Below, piece after piece: positions 38,294-47,589 of a DNA stretch of 64,000 nucleotides (the first letter of the stretch is position 1; every line of letters starts with the position of its first letter). Location: positions 62,001 through 126,000 of the forward strand of contig NZ_JALLPO010000021.1 of assembly GCF_023276435.1 (NCBI RefSeq), read 5' to 3'. The notes beneath the pieces were generated by a model, which was not told the DNA's origin, did not search any database, and saw only the letters and a list, made by a program, of their open reading frames with translations. Both the position numbers and the translations under genes were made by a program. The DNA comes from Sphaerisporangium perillae (GTDB taxonomy: Bacteria > Actinomycetota > Actinomycetes > Streptosporangiales > Streptosporangiaceae).

Positions 38294-39028
38294 TCAGCCA
38301 CCGAAGACCTGGCCGGCCAGGCCCGCGACCACGGGAATGATCCCCAGGAGTACGAAGGCCGGAAGGAAGCAGAGCCCCAAGGGCGCCACCGCCTGCACCC
38401 CCACCCGACGTGCCGCCGCCGATGACGCGACCCGGACGTCCTGGCGAGCGTCATCGGCGAGCCTCGACAACACGTCGGCGACGGGCGCCCCGCCGAGAGC
38501 GGCGCGGGTCATGCCACGCGCCAAGGCGGCGAGCGGCCGGTCGTCCGCCAGCGCCGACCAGGCGACCTCAGGCCGCGCGCCGAGCCGCAGCTGTCCGTTC
38601 ACCCACGCCAAGCGCTCACCAAGAGGGCCTCCAATGGCCTCTGCGGCGGCCCGCACCGCGGCGCTGACGGGCCGGCCCGCTCGTAGGCAGGCCACCATGA
38701 GGTCCACCGCGAAAGGAAGGTCGGCTGTGATCCGCGCCTGCCTTCGACGTACCTCACCGGGCTCGCGGCGACGCCCGATCACCAGCACCACGACGCCGAT
38801 GCCCGCACCGCAGATCACACCTGGCAGTCCACCGATGAGCACAAGGCCGCCGAGCGCGGTCAACATGGCCGGAAGAGCCTCACGGACCGCAGGCGACCGG
38901 CGGCGAGCTTCTTGAGCGGGGGGCAGGCGGCGCGCACGCAGCCGGGCCAGGCGTTCGCCGGGATCCCATGGGGTCAGCCAGAGCCAGGCCGAGAGTGCCG
39001 CGAAGCCCGCGGCGAGCAGGACGCTCAT
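38294..39028 (-). CDS. tadC: Tad pilus inner-membrane protein TadC
   Basis: 244 aa from the ATG at 39028. Type II secretion F-like domain with three to four membrane segments (about 3-15, 64-86 and near the C-terminus) and a cytoplasmic helical domain containing ITADLPFAVDLMVACLRAGR and MTRAALGGAPVADVLSRLAD. With TadB it forms the platform for Flp pilus assembly. It corresponds to Rv3657c. A 25-bp gap separates it from tadB. Confidence 0.85.
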   Translation of the reverse strand: MSVLLAAGFAALSAWLWLTPWDPGERLARLRARRLPPAQEARRRSPAVREALPAMLTALGGLVLIGGLPGVICGAGIGVVVLVIGRRREPGEVRRRQARITADLPFAVDLMVACLRAGRPVSAAVRAAAEAIGGPLGERLAWVNGQLRLGARPEVAWSALADDRPLAALARGMTRAALGGAPVADVLSRLADDARQDVRVASSAAARRVGVQAVAPLGLCFLPAFVLLGIIPVVAGLAGQVFGG

Positions 39029-39053
39029 CGAATCTCCAACAGGGCCCGGGGTG

Positions 39054-39773
39054 TCAGGTGCCGACCTGTTGGGCGCGTGACACCAGCCGATTCGTCCACC
39101 ACACACCCACCAGATCCAGAAGCACACCGGCACAGAGGCAGGCGAACCCCGCTGGGCTGCCGAGCAAGAACGCCAAGGGGCGTAGACCGAGACCGGCCGC
39201 GAGGAGGATTCCGAGCACGGGCAGACCCGCGAGCAACCGGGCCGTTGATCGTGGGCCGGCCAGTTGGGCCGCCACCTCGCAACGATGTGCCTCCGCCTCC
39301 CTCAGAGAGCAGCCGACCCGCTCCACCAGCGCGGTCAGACCTCCGCCTGCGGCGAGGCCGACCCGCCAGCAGGCGGCGAGCCGTAACAAGCCCTCCCCTC
39401 CGTGAGTGGGGGCGGCTCGTTCGAGGGCCGTGGCCACATCTCCGCCGTCGCGGGCGATGGCCACGACCGGGCCGAGCCGCCCGGGATCCGGGAGGTCGAG
39501 GCAGGCGACCGCGCGGGCCAGGGCGTCCCCGGGTGTGCGGCCCGTCGCCAGCTCGGCGACGACGGCCTGGCACAGTTCGATCGAGGCCTTGCGCCAGGCG
39601 GCGGCCTGGCGTGTGCTGCTCGGGCGGCGGGCGAAGCGCGAGAGACGGCTGACGAACCGCCACCGCGCCTCATCCGAAGACCGCATCAGAGCCCGTAGCC
39701 GCACGGTCGCGACATCCGGACTCATCCATGCCGACACCGCCGTAACGGCCAGCAGCACAGCGACCACCAGCAC
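39054..39773 (-). CDS. tadB: Tad pilus inner-membrane protein TadB
   Basis: 239 aa from the GTG at 39773, chosen because GGAGG lies 6 bp before it. An open frame runs further upstream only because the adjacent array repeats every 18 bp. Type II secretion F-like protein: an N-terminal membrane helix (VLVVAVLLAVTAVSAWM), a helical domain (IELCQAVVAELATGRTPGDA; VVAIARDGGDVATALERAAP) and C-terminal membrane helices. It corresponds to Rv3658c. Confidence 0.82.
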   Translation of the reverse strand: MLVVAVLLAVTAVSAWMSPDVATVRLRALMRSSDEARWRFVSRLSRFARRPSSTRQAAAWRKASIELCQAVVAELATGRTPGDALARAVACLDLPDPGRLGPVVAIARDGGDVATALERAAPTHGGEGLLRLAACWRVGLAAGGGLTALVERVGCSLREAEAHRCEVAAQLAGPRSTARLLAGLPVLGILLAAGLGLRPLAFLLGSPAGFACLCAGVLLDLVGVWWTNRLVSRAQQVGT

Positions 39774-39849
39774 CACACACCTCCATTCGGGCACGTTGAA
39801 TCCAAAGCGAACGCTGGACCCATGCGGCACGTCGACCCATGTGGGCACG

Positions 39850-40345
39850 CTGAACCCATGCCGGCACGCTGACCCACGCAGGCACGAACCCATGCGAGCA
39901 CGCCGAACCCGTGCGAGCACGCCGAACCATGGGGGCACGCCGACCCATGCGAGCACGCCGACCCATGCGGGCACGCCGACCCATGCGAGCACGCCGAACC
40001 ATGCGAGCACGCCGAACCATGCGAGCACGCCGACCCATGCGAGCACGCCGACCCATGCGAGCACGCCGAACCATGCGAGCACGCCGAACCATGCGAGCAC
40101 GCCGACCCATGCGAGCACGCCGAACCATGCGAGCACGCCGACCCCGTGCGGGCACGCCGACCCATGCGAGCACGCCGAACCATGCGAGCACGCCGACCCC
40201 GTGCGGGCACGCCGACCCATGCGAGCACGCCGAACCATGGGGGCACGCCGACCCCGTGCGGGCACGCCGACCCATGCGAGCACGCCGAACCATGGGGGCA
40301 CGCCGACCCCGTGCGGGCACGCCGACCCATGCGGTGCGCTGAACC
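39850..40345. repeat. Tandem repeat, 18-19 bp unit, about 25 copies
   Basis: The unit is GCACGCCGACCCATGCGA with variants at GACCC/GAACC and ATGCGA/ATGGGG/GTGCGG. Copies run without spacers through the whole tadA-tadB gap, decaying at both ends. Because the unit is a multiple of three, frames stay open on both strands and give Arg-rich repeats; I do not treat these as proteins. Confidence 0.92.
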
Positions 40346-40409
40346 CATGCCGGCATGTCGAAGGTGTGCGGGTGCGCTGGGTCAGTGTGGAGCAGTGGGG
40401 TCTTGATCA

Positions 40410-41573
40410 TTACGGGGGTCGGGGGGTGTTCGGGGCTCGGGTGATGAGGGTTGCGAGAGCGGGGCCGGGGTGGGGGGCGCCCTGGGCGGGGAAGGTCAGC
40501 GCTGGGACCACCCGGACGAGGCCGGACGGCTCGCGTTCCAGGAGGCATATCTCCGCGACGCGGCGTCGCCCACCCCCAGGGTCGCGGACCACGTGGATCA
40601 CCGCGTCGAGCGCCGCCGCGATCTGGCTGTGCACGGCTTCTCTGGTCATCCCCGCGGCGCAGGCCAGCGCCTCCAGCCGGGCGGGCACGTCGGCGGGGTT
40701 GTTCGCGTGCAGGGTGCCGCACCCACCGTCGTGGCCGGTGTTCAAGGCGGCGAGCAGATCGACTACCTCGGCTCCGCGCACCTCTCCCACGACCAGCCGG
40801 TCCGGGCGCATGCGGAGCGCCTGCCGGACGAGATCGCGCAACCCTACTCCACCGGCGCCTTCGAGGTTGGACGGCCTGGTCTCCAAGCGCACGACGTGCG
40901 GATGGATCGGACGGAGCTCGGAGGAGTCCTCCACGAGGAGCAGCCGCTCACGCGGACTGGCCAGGGACAGCATCGCCGACAACAGCGTTGTCTTTCCCGT
41001 GCCTGTGCCCCCCGTCACCAGGAAGGCGAGCCTCGAGACGATCATCGCGCGGATCGCCGCGGCGCCCTGACCGGGAACGAGTTCCTCCAGAGTGAAGGAT
41101 CGACGCGGGGGGAGCCTCAACGACAGGCATGTGCCCTCAGAGGCGACCGGCGGCAGGATCGCGTGCAGCCGCACACCCCCAGGCAACCGGGCGTCGACAT
41201 AGGGGCAGGCGTCGTCGAGTCGTCTGCCCGCGGCCGCGGCGAGCCGCTGGGCGAGCCGCCGGACGTCGTCGTCACCGGGGAAGACGACCGAAGTGCGTCG
41301 CAGGCCGTCCCCGGCGTCTACCCAGACGTCACGGGCGCCGTTGACGAGCACATCGGTGACGTCGGGCTCCGCGAGCAACGGCTCCAGCGGACCGGCGCCG
41401 ATCAGGTCGGCGCGCAGGGCACGGGCGACAGCGAGAACCTCGGCGTCTCCGAGGACCGCCCGCTCGGCGCGGAGCGCGGCGGCCACCTGGGCGGCCGAGG
41501 GCTCCGCGCCCGTACGAGCGAGACGGACCCGGACGGCTTCGACCAGGTCGGGCGACACCGCCGGACGGCTCAT
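40410..41573 (-). CDS. tadA: Tad pilus secretion ATPase TadA (CpaF-like)
   Basis: 387 aa from the ATG at 41573, overlapping the ssd stop (ATGA). CpaF/TadA secretion ATPase: N-terminal helical domain, then Walker A GGTGTGKTTLLSAML near residue 190, an Asp box (LLLVEDSSELRPIHPHVVRL), Walker B RPDRLVVGEVRGAEVVDLL and the His box GCGTLHANNP. It powers Flp pilus export. It corresponds to Rv3659c. The product is a normal, compact size. Confidence 0.92.
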   Translation of the reverse strand: MSRPAVSPDLVEAVRVRLARTGAEPSAAQVAAALRAERAVLGDAEVLAVARALRADLIGAGPLEPLLAEPDVTDVLVNGARDVWVDAGDGLRRTSVVFPGDDDVRRLAQRLAAAAGRRLDDACPYVDARLPGGVRLHAILPPVASEGTCLSLRLPPRRSFTLEELVPGQGAAAIRAMIVSRLAFLVTGGTGTGKTTLLSAMLSLASPRERLLLVEDSSELRPIHPHVVRLETRPSNLEGAGGVGLRDLVRQALRMRPDRLVVGEVRGAEVVDLLAALNTGHDGGCGTLHANNPADVPARLEALACAAGMTREAVHSQIAAALDAVIHVVRDPGGGRRRVAEICLLEREPSGLVRVVPALTFPAQGAPHPGPALATLITRAPNTPRPP

Positions 41574-42610
41574 CGGGCCTCCAGCGTGCTCAGGAAGCCG
41601 GCACAGAAGCGGCCGAGAGGGGTGCGGTCGCCCAGCGGCGGCGCGTCCCCCCGGTTCAGGGCGTCGGCGAGGCCGCGCTGGTCTTCGACGATCCCGACAC
41701 ACGGCATGCCCAGCGAGCCCGCGATGACCTCGGGAAGCAGCACCCCTGTGCGGACCACCACCCCGAGGGCCGAGGTGTGCCGGCCGATCTCGATCGACAT
41801 CTGGGACGCCGAGAGCACACCCCTCACATCCGCGGGCACGAGCAGCAATGTGGAGGCGGCCCGTGAGAGCGCCTCGGCCGCGGCGGGACCGACGTGCCGC
41901 GGGAGATCGACGACGATGAGATCGCACCCTCTGTGGGCCGCTTCCAGAACGGCCCGCATCGCCTCGGCGGGGATGGGCGGCGACTCTCCGCGATGCCACG
42001 ACAGCACCGTGAGCTCGCCCATCGTCGGCAGAGCGGCCTGGAGGGCCGTGAAACTCACCCGGCCCTCTCGTTCCACGATGTCGGGCCATCGCGCCCCGAC
42101 GGCATGCTCCTGGCCGAGGATGACGTCGATGCCGCCGCCGAGCGGGTCGGCGTCCACGAGCAGCGTGCGCAGGCCCTGGCGAGACCCCGTTAGCGCGAGG
42201 GAGGCCGCGAGCACGCTGGCGCCCGCTCCGCCGCTGCCTCCGATGACACAGACCGTGTCTCCAGCCCTGGTGACGGGCTCAGAGGCCTCGGCGAACTCGT
42301 CGACCAGCCGCCTTTCGGCCGCTGGAAGCTCAAGGACGGCTTGCGCGCCGACGGCCACGCACCTTTGCCACACCGCCGGATCATCTGGAGCCCTCGTCAC
42401 GAGGAGCACCCCCTGCCGGGGCGGCGGACCGGTCGCGGCCAGCGCGTCGGCCGCGTCAGCGCCCACGACGACGAGCGGGGCACGCTGCCAGTAAGGCCGG
42501 GCATGGGTGGCGGCATGGGCGACATCGATCTCGACACCGGCGGCGGCCGCGACCCGTAGAAGATCGTCGAGCAGGTCCTGGTCCTCGGTGATCACCAATG
42601 GGCGGTGCAC
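41570..42610 (-). CDS. ssd: CpaE/ParA-like septum-site-determining protein (Ssd)
   Basis: 346 aa from the GTG at 42610 (GGGAGG at 7 bp spacing). An N-terminal receiver-like domain (PLVITEDQDLLDDLLRVAAA) is followed by a ParA/MinD-type fold: CVIGGSGGAGASVLAASLAL as a deviant P-loop in which the Walker lysine is absent, LLVDADPLGGGIDVILG and DLIVVDLPRHVG. The mycobacterial homologue Rv3660c (Ssd) affects septation and leads the tad operon. In Tad systems CpaE localises the apparatus. Loss of the lysine argues against normal ATP hydrolysis. Confidence 0.85.
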   Translation of the reverse strand: MHRPLVITEDQDLLDDLLRVAAAAGVEIDVAHAATHARPYWQRAPLVVVGADAADALAATGPPPRQGVLLVTRAPDDPAVWQRCVAVGAQAVLELPAAERRLVDEFAEASEPVTRAGDTVCVIGGSGGAGASVLAASLALTGSRQGLRTLLVDADPLGGGIDVILGQEHAVGARWPDIVEREGRVSFTALQAALPTMGELTVLSWHRGESPPIPAEAMRAVLEAAHRGCDLIVVDLPRHVGPAAAEALSRAASTLLLVPADVRGVLSASQMSIEIGRHTSALGVVVRTGVLLPEVIAGSLGMPCVGIVEDQRGLADALNRGDAPPLGDRTPLGRFCAGFLSTLEAR

Positions 42611-42810
42611 GTGGTGGCCTCCCTGTCGTTGGGAGACCCACCTTCCACAACCTGCCGCCACCCTCGTCGTCCCGAACGGTGTTCTGTGGATAACCCGGCG
42701 GCACGACGCCGACGACTGTGGATGAGGTGTCCAGGAACGTCTGCGGGTCGCGGTCCCACGTCCGGCGGCGGCCTTCGCGTCGTACGGCGACCGAGGCGGC
42801 ATGCACGCAG

Positions 42811-42900
42811 TGAGTGAGAAAGGGCGACCCCCGCCGGGGGGGGAGAGCGGGGGTCGCCAACCGGTCCGGCTCCGGGGGGGTAGAGCCGGGCCCGTTTCAG
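42811..42900 (-). ncRNA. 6C small RNA (two hairpins with poly-C loops)
   Basis: On the minus strand the first hairpin is CCGGCTC-TACCCCCCCG-GAGCCGG (42866-42889), with seven loop cytosines. The second is GGCGACCCCCGC-TCTCCCCCCCCG-GCGGGGGTCGCC (42823-42858), with eight, followed by CTTTCTC. Two hairpins with at least six loop cytosines define the actinobacterial 6C RNA, and the M. tuberculosis copy (B11) also sits upstream of ssd (Rv3660c). The exact 5' end was not determined; the second hairpin probably doubles as terminator. Confidence 0.85.
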
Positions 42901-43102
42901 AAGAAAGCTTTCATCGTTGACCACGGCCTGGCAAGGGACTGGCAAAACGTTACCCATGCACGATCGCCACAGTCATGTGGACACCAACGTATGGTGCCCG
43001 ATGAACTCAAGTTCCGTCGAGGAGCAATCTCTGTTTTCCGCTAGTTTTTTTCTGCCGTAGCGGATCGGCTACTGGAAGTATGCGAAAAACGCCCCATGGG
43101 CA

Positions 43103-43123
43103 CCGATCACCGTCGGTGATCGG
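43103..43123. promoter_or_regulatory. Perfect 21-bp palindrome
   Basis: CCGATCACC-GTC-GGTGATCGG is a perfect 9-3-9 inverted repeat in the long gap, about 200 bp upstream of the 6C RNA. It looks like a binding site or hairpin; no regulator or gene is next to it. Confidence 0.5.
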
Positions 43124-43421
43124 AACGGATTCACATCCGCTGTCAGGATCGACGGCAAGGCCGGCCGCGACGGGGCCCGGCGCTCGGCCTGGGAGGACGC
43201 GGATTCCCGCTCGCGCCCGTCCAGAAGTCGGTAAAGGTCTTGCTCCAAGGGGTTCCCATCAGGCGGGATCGGACGTAGAAAGGTTGCACGGACCTAGTGT
43301 CCGGAGTACGACCGCCGGGCACCCACGCGCGACCAGCCGCGGGAGGCGCGTCGAGACGGGCTTGACCCGCTCTGACGATTTGAGGTGCACGCTTGGTAAC
43401 CCGGCGTGGCGTACTGGCGAC

Positions 43422-43443
43422 GGCGTCCCATACCAGGGACGCC
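43422..43443. terminator. Perfect hairpin in the long gap
   Basis: GGCGTCCC-ATACCA-GGGACGCC, an 8-bp perfect stem. Without a T-tract or adjacent gene, its role as terminator is only suggested. Confidence 0.4.
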
Positions 43444-43758
43444 GTTCGCTTGCGTCTGAAGCAGGGGCCCCATCGGCCCGCACCATAGAATCTGGCTCAT
43501 CGGCCTATCCGGGTACAGAAAGTTTCCTGCGCATAGGTGATTGCCGGCTGACTCTCCAGTCTCAGTGCCCCACATCACAGGGTTCGTCCTGGTGCGGCCA
43601 CGTCCGCCCTTCGGTCAGGTCGCACGACTTACGAAGGCGCCGACCCCGCCGCACCTCTTCCCACCGTCGCGGCGCCCGATGGGCCGGCACCACACCCGGC
43701 GGGAAACCACGGGACAGGGCCGGCGACCACGGGAGGACGGACGGGGCTGGCGGGCGGG

Positions 43759-44745
43759 TCAGCCTCGTTGGAGTGCTTCGCAGATGGCGGTGGCCTCGCG
43801 GACGCCGAGCTCGACGGCCGCCGAGCAGTGCAGTAGCCAGCCGGCGACGCCCTCGGCGGTGCCCTTGAGGTAGCCGCGCAGGCTCTCGGCGTACGCGTCG
43901 CCGAGGTCGCTGTGGCCCACCTCCACGGCGACCAGGGACTTGGGGTCCAGCCCGAACTCGACGAGTGTCAGCCGTTCCGCGGCCCTGGCGACCAGGCCGT
44001 CGACGGTCCCGAAGGGGCGGACCGCGGCCAGTTCCGCGTGCACGATCGCCGCGAGCACCAGCGCGGGGGCCTTCGACGGGGTCGTGATCAGGGTCACGAG
44101 GGAGGCGATGCGCGCGGCGGCCGCCTCCGCGTCGGGTGCCGGCCCCAGACCGAGGATGTCGGAGGCTTCCGGTCGAGCGCCACCACTCCGCATGGGCCCC
44201 TCGGCCACCGAGCCGGCGCCCTCGGCGTCCGGACGCCCTGAAGCATCTTGGCCGACGAGACCGGCGAGACCGGCGCCATCGCCATGCGGGCGGCCCAGGA
44301 AGCCGCCGCCGGCCTGCGGGTGGTCCCCGGGAGTCTCGGGGACCTGGTCGCCGCCGAGCGGCGGCAGGTCGAGGGTGGTGCGGGGGCGGCCGAGAAGGTC
44401 TTCGGGGACGAGCCCGGCGGCGGCCAGCGCGTGGAGGCGGGCGAGGACCTGCCTCGGGGCCGTGCGCCAGGTCTGGCGGAGGCGCCCCACCTCCGAGGAC
44501 GCGCGCAGCGCCCCGTCGGCGATCGGCGAGTGGGCCTCACCGGCGCGTAGCGACTCCAGCGTGACGTCGGCGCCCTCGAGCGCGGCGGAGGCGCGCGCGC
44601 CGCGTAGCGCGGACTCGGCGGACACCTCGGGCCCCCGGCGGCGCAGCACGCGATGTCCGTAAAGCCGGTCGACCGCCGCTCGGGCGTTCTGGACGGCGTC
44701 GGGTACACCGGGAAGCCCGGCGATGACAGCCAGTGGGTCGCTCAC
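43759..44745 (-). CDS. Fic-like protein with degenerate active site
   Basis: 328 aa from the GTG at 44745; the start is uncertain (GGGAGG is only 1 bp upstream). The helical core resembles Fic/Rv3662c proteins: ARASAALEGADVTLESLRAG near residue 50 and LAAIVHAELAAVRPFGTVDGLVARAAERL near 245. A Fic enzyme would read HPFxxGNGRxxR; here the His is Arg and GNGR is lost, so AMPylation is unlikely. A low-complexity insert (about 130-200) makes it longer than the mycobacterial homologue. Gene order matches Rv3662c before acs. Confidence 0.72.
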   Translation of the reverse strand: MSDPLAVIAGLPGVPDAVQNARAAVDRLYGHRVLRRRGPEVSAESALRGARASAALEGADVTLESLRAGEAHSPIADGALRASSEVGRLRQTWRTAPRQVLARLHALAAAGLVPEDLLGRPRTTLDLPPLGGDQVPETPGDHPQAGGGFLGRPHGDGAGLAGLVGQDASGRPDAEGAGSVAEGPMRSGGARPEASDILGLGPAPDAEAAAARIASLVTLITTPSKAPALVLAAIVHAELAAVRPFGTVDGLVARAAERLTLVEFGLDPKSLVAVEVGHSDLGDAYAESLRGYLKGTAEGVAGWLLHCSAAVELGVREATAICEALQRG

Positions 44746-45154
44746 GCCTCCCGACCTTACCCGCGAGTAGGATGCGGGCACACGGCGGCCGAGGTCAACG
44801 GCAGGTCAAGGGATCTTCAACGGAGGGCAAGGCACGGCGGCGCCGGTTCAGGCCGACTTCAAAGGCGAGTCCGCTCTGTGCCGTCCGGCGAATGGGGGCG
44901 CCGTTCGGCGCGCGGTTGGCGCCGTTCAACGAGGGCTCCTGAATGGGCCTCATGTGTGTGTGCCACTTTTATTGTTAGATATCATTCCGGCAACGAATGC
45001 GCAGCTTTTGTGACTTGCTGTTAAGCCTGTTGTGAACGAAGTTGAACGTGACCGGCAGGCGAGGCCGCCGGTCCGTCCCCCTTGTCCCCGCCGCCCCCAC
45101 CCTGGTGAAGTGGGACACAGCCCAATCGAGCCAGGCCATGTGAAGGAGTACGTT
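44746..45154. other. Upstream region of acs
   Basis: No gene is supported. It contains a direct repeat of GGCGCCGTTC (44897-44935), an AT-rich promoter-like stretch at about 44965-44985 (TTATTGTTAGATATCATTCC) and a possible CRP-like half-site TGTGAACGAAG near 45030, but no full TGTGA-N6-TCACA site. Acs is Crp-controlled in some actinomycetes; here the evidence is insufficient. Confidence 0.4.
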
Positions 45155-47131
45155 GTGGCCCCGGAAACCCCTGGTCGCGAGACCCAGGAGACTCTGTCGA
45201 ACCTGCTGCACGAGAGCCGGCGCTTCGCGCCACCGGCAGACCTCGCGGCGGCCGCGAACATCACGGCCGGCGCCTACGACGAGGCGGCGGACGATCGCCT
45301 CGGCTTCTGGGAGCGGGCGGCCGACCGGCTGAGCTGGGGGCGGCGCTGGGAGACGACTCTTGAGTGGAATCCGCCCTTCGCCAAGTGGTTCCTCGGCGGC
45401 ACGCTGAACGTCGCCTACAACTGCGTCGACCGGCACGTCGAGGCCGGACGCGGTGACAAGGTGGCGTACTACTGGGAGGGCGAGCCCGAGGGCGACAGCC
45501 GCACGCTCACCTATGCCGACCTGCAGCGCGAGGTCAACAAGGCCACCAACGCCCTGACCGAGCTGGGCGTGGGCAAGGGCGACCGGGTCGCGATCTACAT
45601 GCCGATGATCCCCGAGCTGCCGATCGCCATGCTGGCGTGCGCCCGCCTTGGCGCGATCCACTCGGTGGTCTTCGGCGGGTTCTCCGCGACCGCGCTGAGC
45701 GGGCGCATCCAGGACGCCGACGCCAAGCTGGTCATCACGGCCGACGGCGGCTACCGCAGGGGGGCGCCGAGCGCGCTCAAGCCGACCGTGGACGAGGCCG
45801 TCGCCGAGTGCCCCGGCATCGAGCACGTGCTCGTGGTCCGCAGGACCGGCCAGGACGTCCAGTCGACCGACAAGGACATCTGGTGGCACGACATCGTGGA
45901 CCGGCAGAGCGAGGAGCACGAGCCCGCTCAGCACGACGCCGAGGATCCCCTCTACATCCTGTACACCAGCGGCACGACGGGCCGGCCGAAGGGCATCCTG
46001 CACACGACCGGCGGCTACCTCACCCAGGTCGCCTGGACCCATGACGCGGTCTTCGACCTCAAGCCGGAGTCGGACATCTACTGGTGCACCGCCGACATCG
46101 GCTGGGTGACCGGGCACTCCTACATCGTGTACGGCCCGCTGGCCAACGGGGCGACGAGTGTGATCTACGAGGGCACGCCCGACACCCCGCACAAGGGACG
46201 CTTCTGGGAGATCGTGCAGAAGTACGCCGTGACGCTCCTGTACACCGCGCCCACCGCGATCCGCACGTTCATGAAGTGGGGCGACGACATCCCCGCCAAG
46301 TACGACATGTCCTCGCTGCGCGTTCTCGGATCCGTCGGCGAGCCGATCAACCCCGAGGCGTACGTCTGGTACCGCGAGCACATCGGCGGGGACCGCTGCC
46401 CGGTCGTGGACACGTGGTGGCAGACCGAGACCGGCGCCATCATGATCAGCCCGCTGCCGGGAGTGACCTCCGGCAAGCCCGGCGCCGCGATGCGGCCGCT
46501 GCCCGGCATCGTCGCCGACGTCGTGGACGACCAGGGCCGGTCGGTGCCGAACGGCGGCGGCGGCTTCCTCGTGGTCCGCGAGCCGTGGCCGTCGATGCTC
46601 CGCGGCATCTGGGGGGACGACAAGCGCTACGCCGACACCTACTGGTCGCGCTTCGACGGCATGTACTTCCCCGGGGACGGCGCCAAGCGCGACGAGGACG
46701 GCGACCTGTGGCTGCTCGGCCGCGTCGACGACGTCATGCTCGTGTCCGGCCACAACATCTCGACCACCGAGGTGGAGTCGGCACTGGTGTCGCACCCCAA
46801 GGTCGCCGAGGCCGCGGTCGTGGGCGCGACCGACCCGATCACCGGCCAGGCCATCGTGGCGTTCGCCATCCTCCGCGGCAGCGCCGAGGAGGGTACGGAC
46901 ATCGCCAAGGAACTGCGCGACCACGTGGCCAAGGCGCTCGGCCCGATCGCCAAGCCGCGCCAGATCCTGGTCGTTCCCGAGCTGCCCAAGACCCGCTCCG
47001 GGAAGATCATGCGCCGTCTGCTCCGCGACGTCGCCGAGAACCGCAGCATCGGCGACGTCACGACTCTGGCCGACAGCTCCGTGATGAACCTGATCTCCGA
47101 GAAGCTTCCCGCGACCGCGAGCGAAGACTGA
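45155..47131 (+). CDS. acsA: Acetyl-CoA synthetase
   Basis: 658 aa from the GTG at 45155 (AAGGAG 6 bp before it). It activates acetate to acetyl-CoA via acetyl-AMP. Motifs: [55 protein letters not shown] and the hinge/lysine region [18 protein letters not shown], whose Lys is acetylated by protein acetylases in related bacteria. The length and order are standard. The same gene follows the Fic-like gene in M. tuberculosis (Rv3667). Confidence 0.97.
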   Translation: MAPETPGRETQETLSNLLHESRRFAPPADLAAAANITAGAYDEAADDRLGFWERAADRLSWGRRWETTLEWNPPFAKWFLGGTLNVAYNCVDRHVEAGRGDKVAYYWEGEPEGDSRTLTYADLQREVNKATNALTELGVGKGDRVAIYMPMIPELPIAMLACARLGAIHSVVFGGFSATALSGRIQDADAKLVITADGGYRRGAPSALKPTVDEAVAECPGIEHVLVVRRTGQDVQSTDKDIWWHDIVDRQSEEHEPAQHDAEDPLYILYTSGTTGRPKGILHTTGGYLTQVAWTHDAVFDLKPESDIYWCTADIGWVTGHSYIVYGPLANGATSVIYEGTPDTPHKGRFWEIVQKYAVTLLYTAPTAIRTFMKWGDDIPAKYDMSSLRVLGSVGEPINPEAYVWYREHIGGDRCPVVDTWWQTETGAIMISPLPGVTSGKPGAAMRPLPGIVADVVDDQGRSVPNGGGGFLVVREPWPSMLRGIWGDDKRYADTYWSRFDGMYFPGDGAKRDEDGDLWLLGRVDDVMLVSGHNISTTEVESALVSHPKVAEAAVVGATDPITGQAIVAFAILRGSAEEGTDIAKELRDHVAKALGPIAKPRQILVVPELPKTRSGKIMRRLLRDVAENRSIGDVTTLADSSVMNLISEKLPATASED

Positions 47132-47248
47132 CCGGGGCGGCGAGCGCGGGGACACTCCGCGAATCGGACGATCCCGACGGCGAGCTCATCTGACGGGCTC
47201 ACCCTGCGGGCACGTCCGACGGGCGACAGGCACCAAGATCGGTCACTG

Positions 47249-47280
47249 CGGGCGCGGATCCGGCGACGGATCCGCGCCCG
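47249..47280 (+). terminator. Intrinsic terminator-like hairpin after acs
   Basis: GGGCGCGGATCCG (47250-47262) and CGGATCCGCGCCC (47267-47279) form a perfect stem, extended by a C-G pair, with a GCGA loop. It lies 119 bp after the acs stop. TGGCCTTG follows, so T-enrichment is weak. Confidence 0.65.
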
Positions 47281-47589
47281 TGGCCTTGCCGCACCATCGG
47301 GGCGGGCGGGGCAGGATGACGGTGAGCCGAGGGGGAACACAGCCCGGACCCGGGCATGCAGGCAAGCCGGACCCGGTATGCGGGATAGTCGCCTCCTGAT
47401 CGGGAAGTTCCTGGGCATATTCGGCGGCGCGTGGTTGTCCGTACGGCCCGGCCTGGCCAGACTGTCGGAGGAGCCGGCCGCCGTTTCGCTCCTTTCGCGG
47501 GTCCGGGCCTGCGGCCCGAGCGGCGAGACGAGACGATGAACATCACCACGCACGAGAACGAGTCCGGAATAGCCGATAGGAGAGCAGAC
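47281..47589. other. Intergenic region between acs terminator and holin-like gene
   Basis: No gene is supported. An in-frame ATG at 47536 could extend the next CDS by 18 codons, but the better ribosome-binding site is before the ATG at 47590. No repeat array was seen. Confidence 0.35.

Larger units (their letters stand above)
42901..43758. other. Gene-free region between the 6C RNA and the Fic-like gene
   Basis: No protein-coding gene, tRNA or repeat array is supported. Visible items are a T-run (about 43044-43050) flanked by CCGCTA/TAGCGG, a 21-bp palindrome at 43103-43123, a hairpin at 43422-43443, and scattered -10-like TAGAAT near 43484. The stretch is long for this window and may hold the 6C RNA promoter and unrecognised RNA genes. 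Confidence 0.45.

Noticed and set aside
39850-40345. CRISPR array
   Set aside because: Repeats are contiguous without unique spacers and there is no cas gene in the window.
39774-40722. Arg-rich repeat proteins on both strands over the tadA-tadB gap, including an N-terminal extension of TadB
   Set aside because: The 18-bp period keeps all frames open; the real tadB start has a ribosome-binding site at 39773.
43080-43868. Protein-coding gene in the 43-kb gap
   Set aside because: The 262-codon frame is Arg/Gly/Ser-rich, has no ribosome-binding site and runs across the palindrome and the Fic-like gene on the other strand.
44746-45154. Crp binding site upstream of acs
   Set aside because: Only half-sites (TGTGA) are seen; no symmetrical TGTGA-N6-TCACA.
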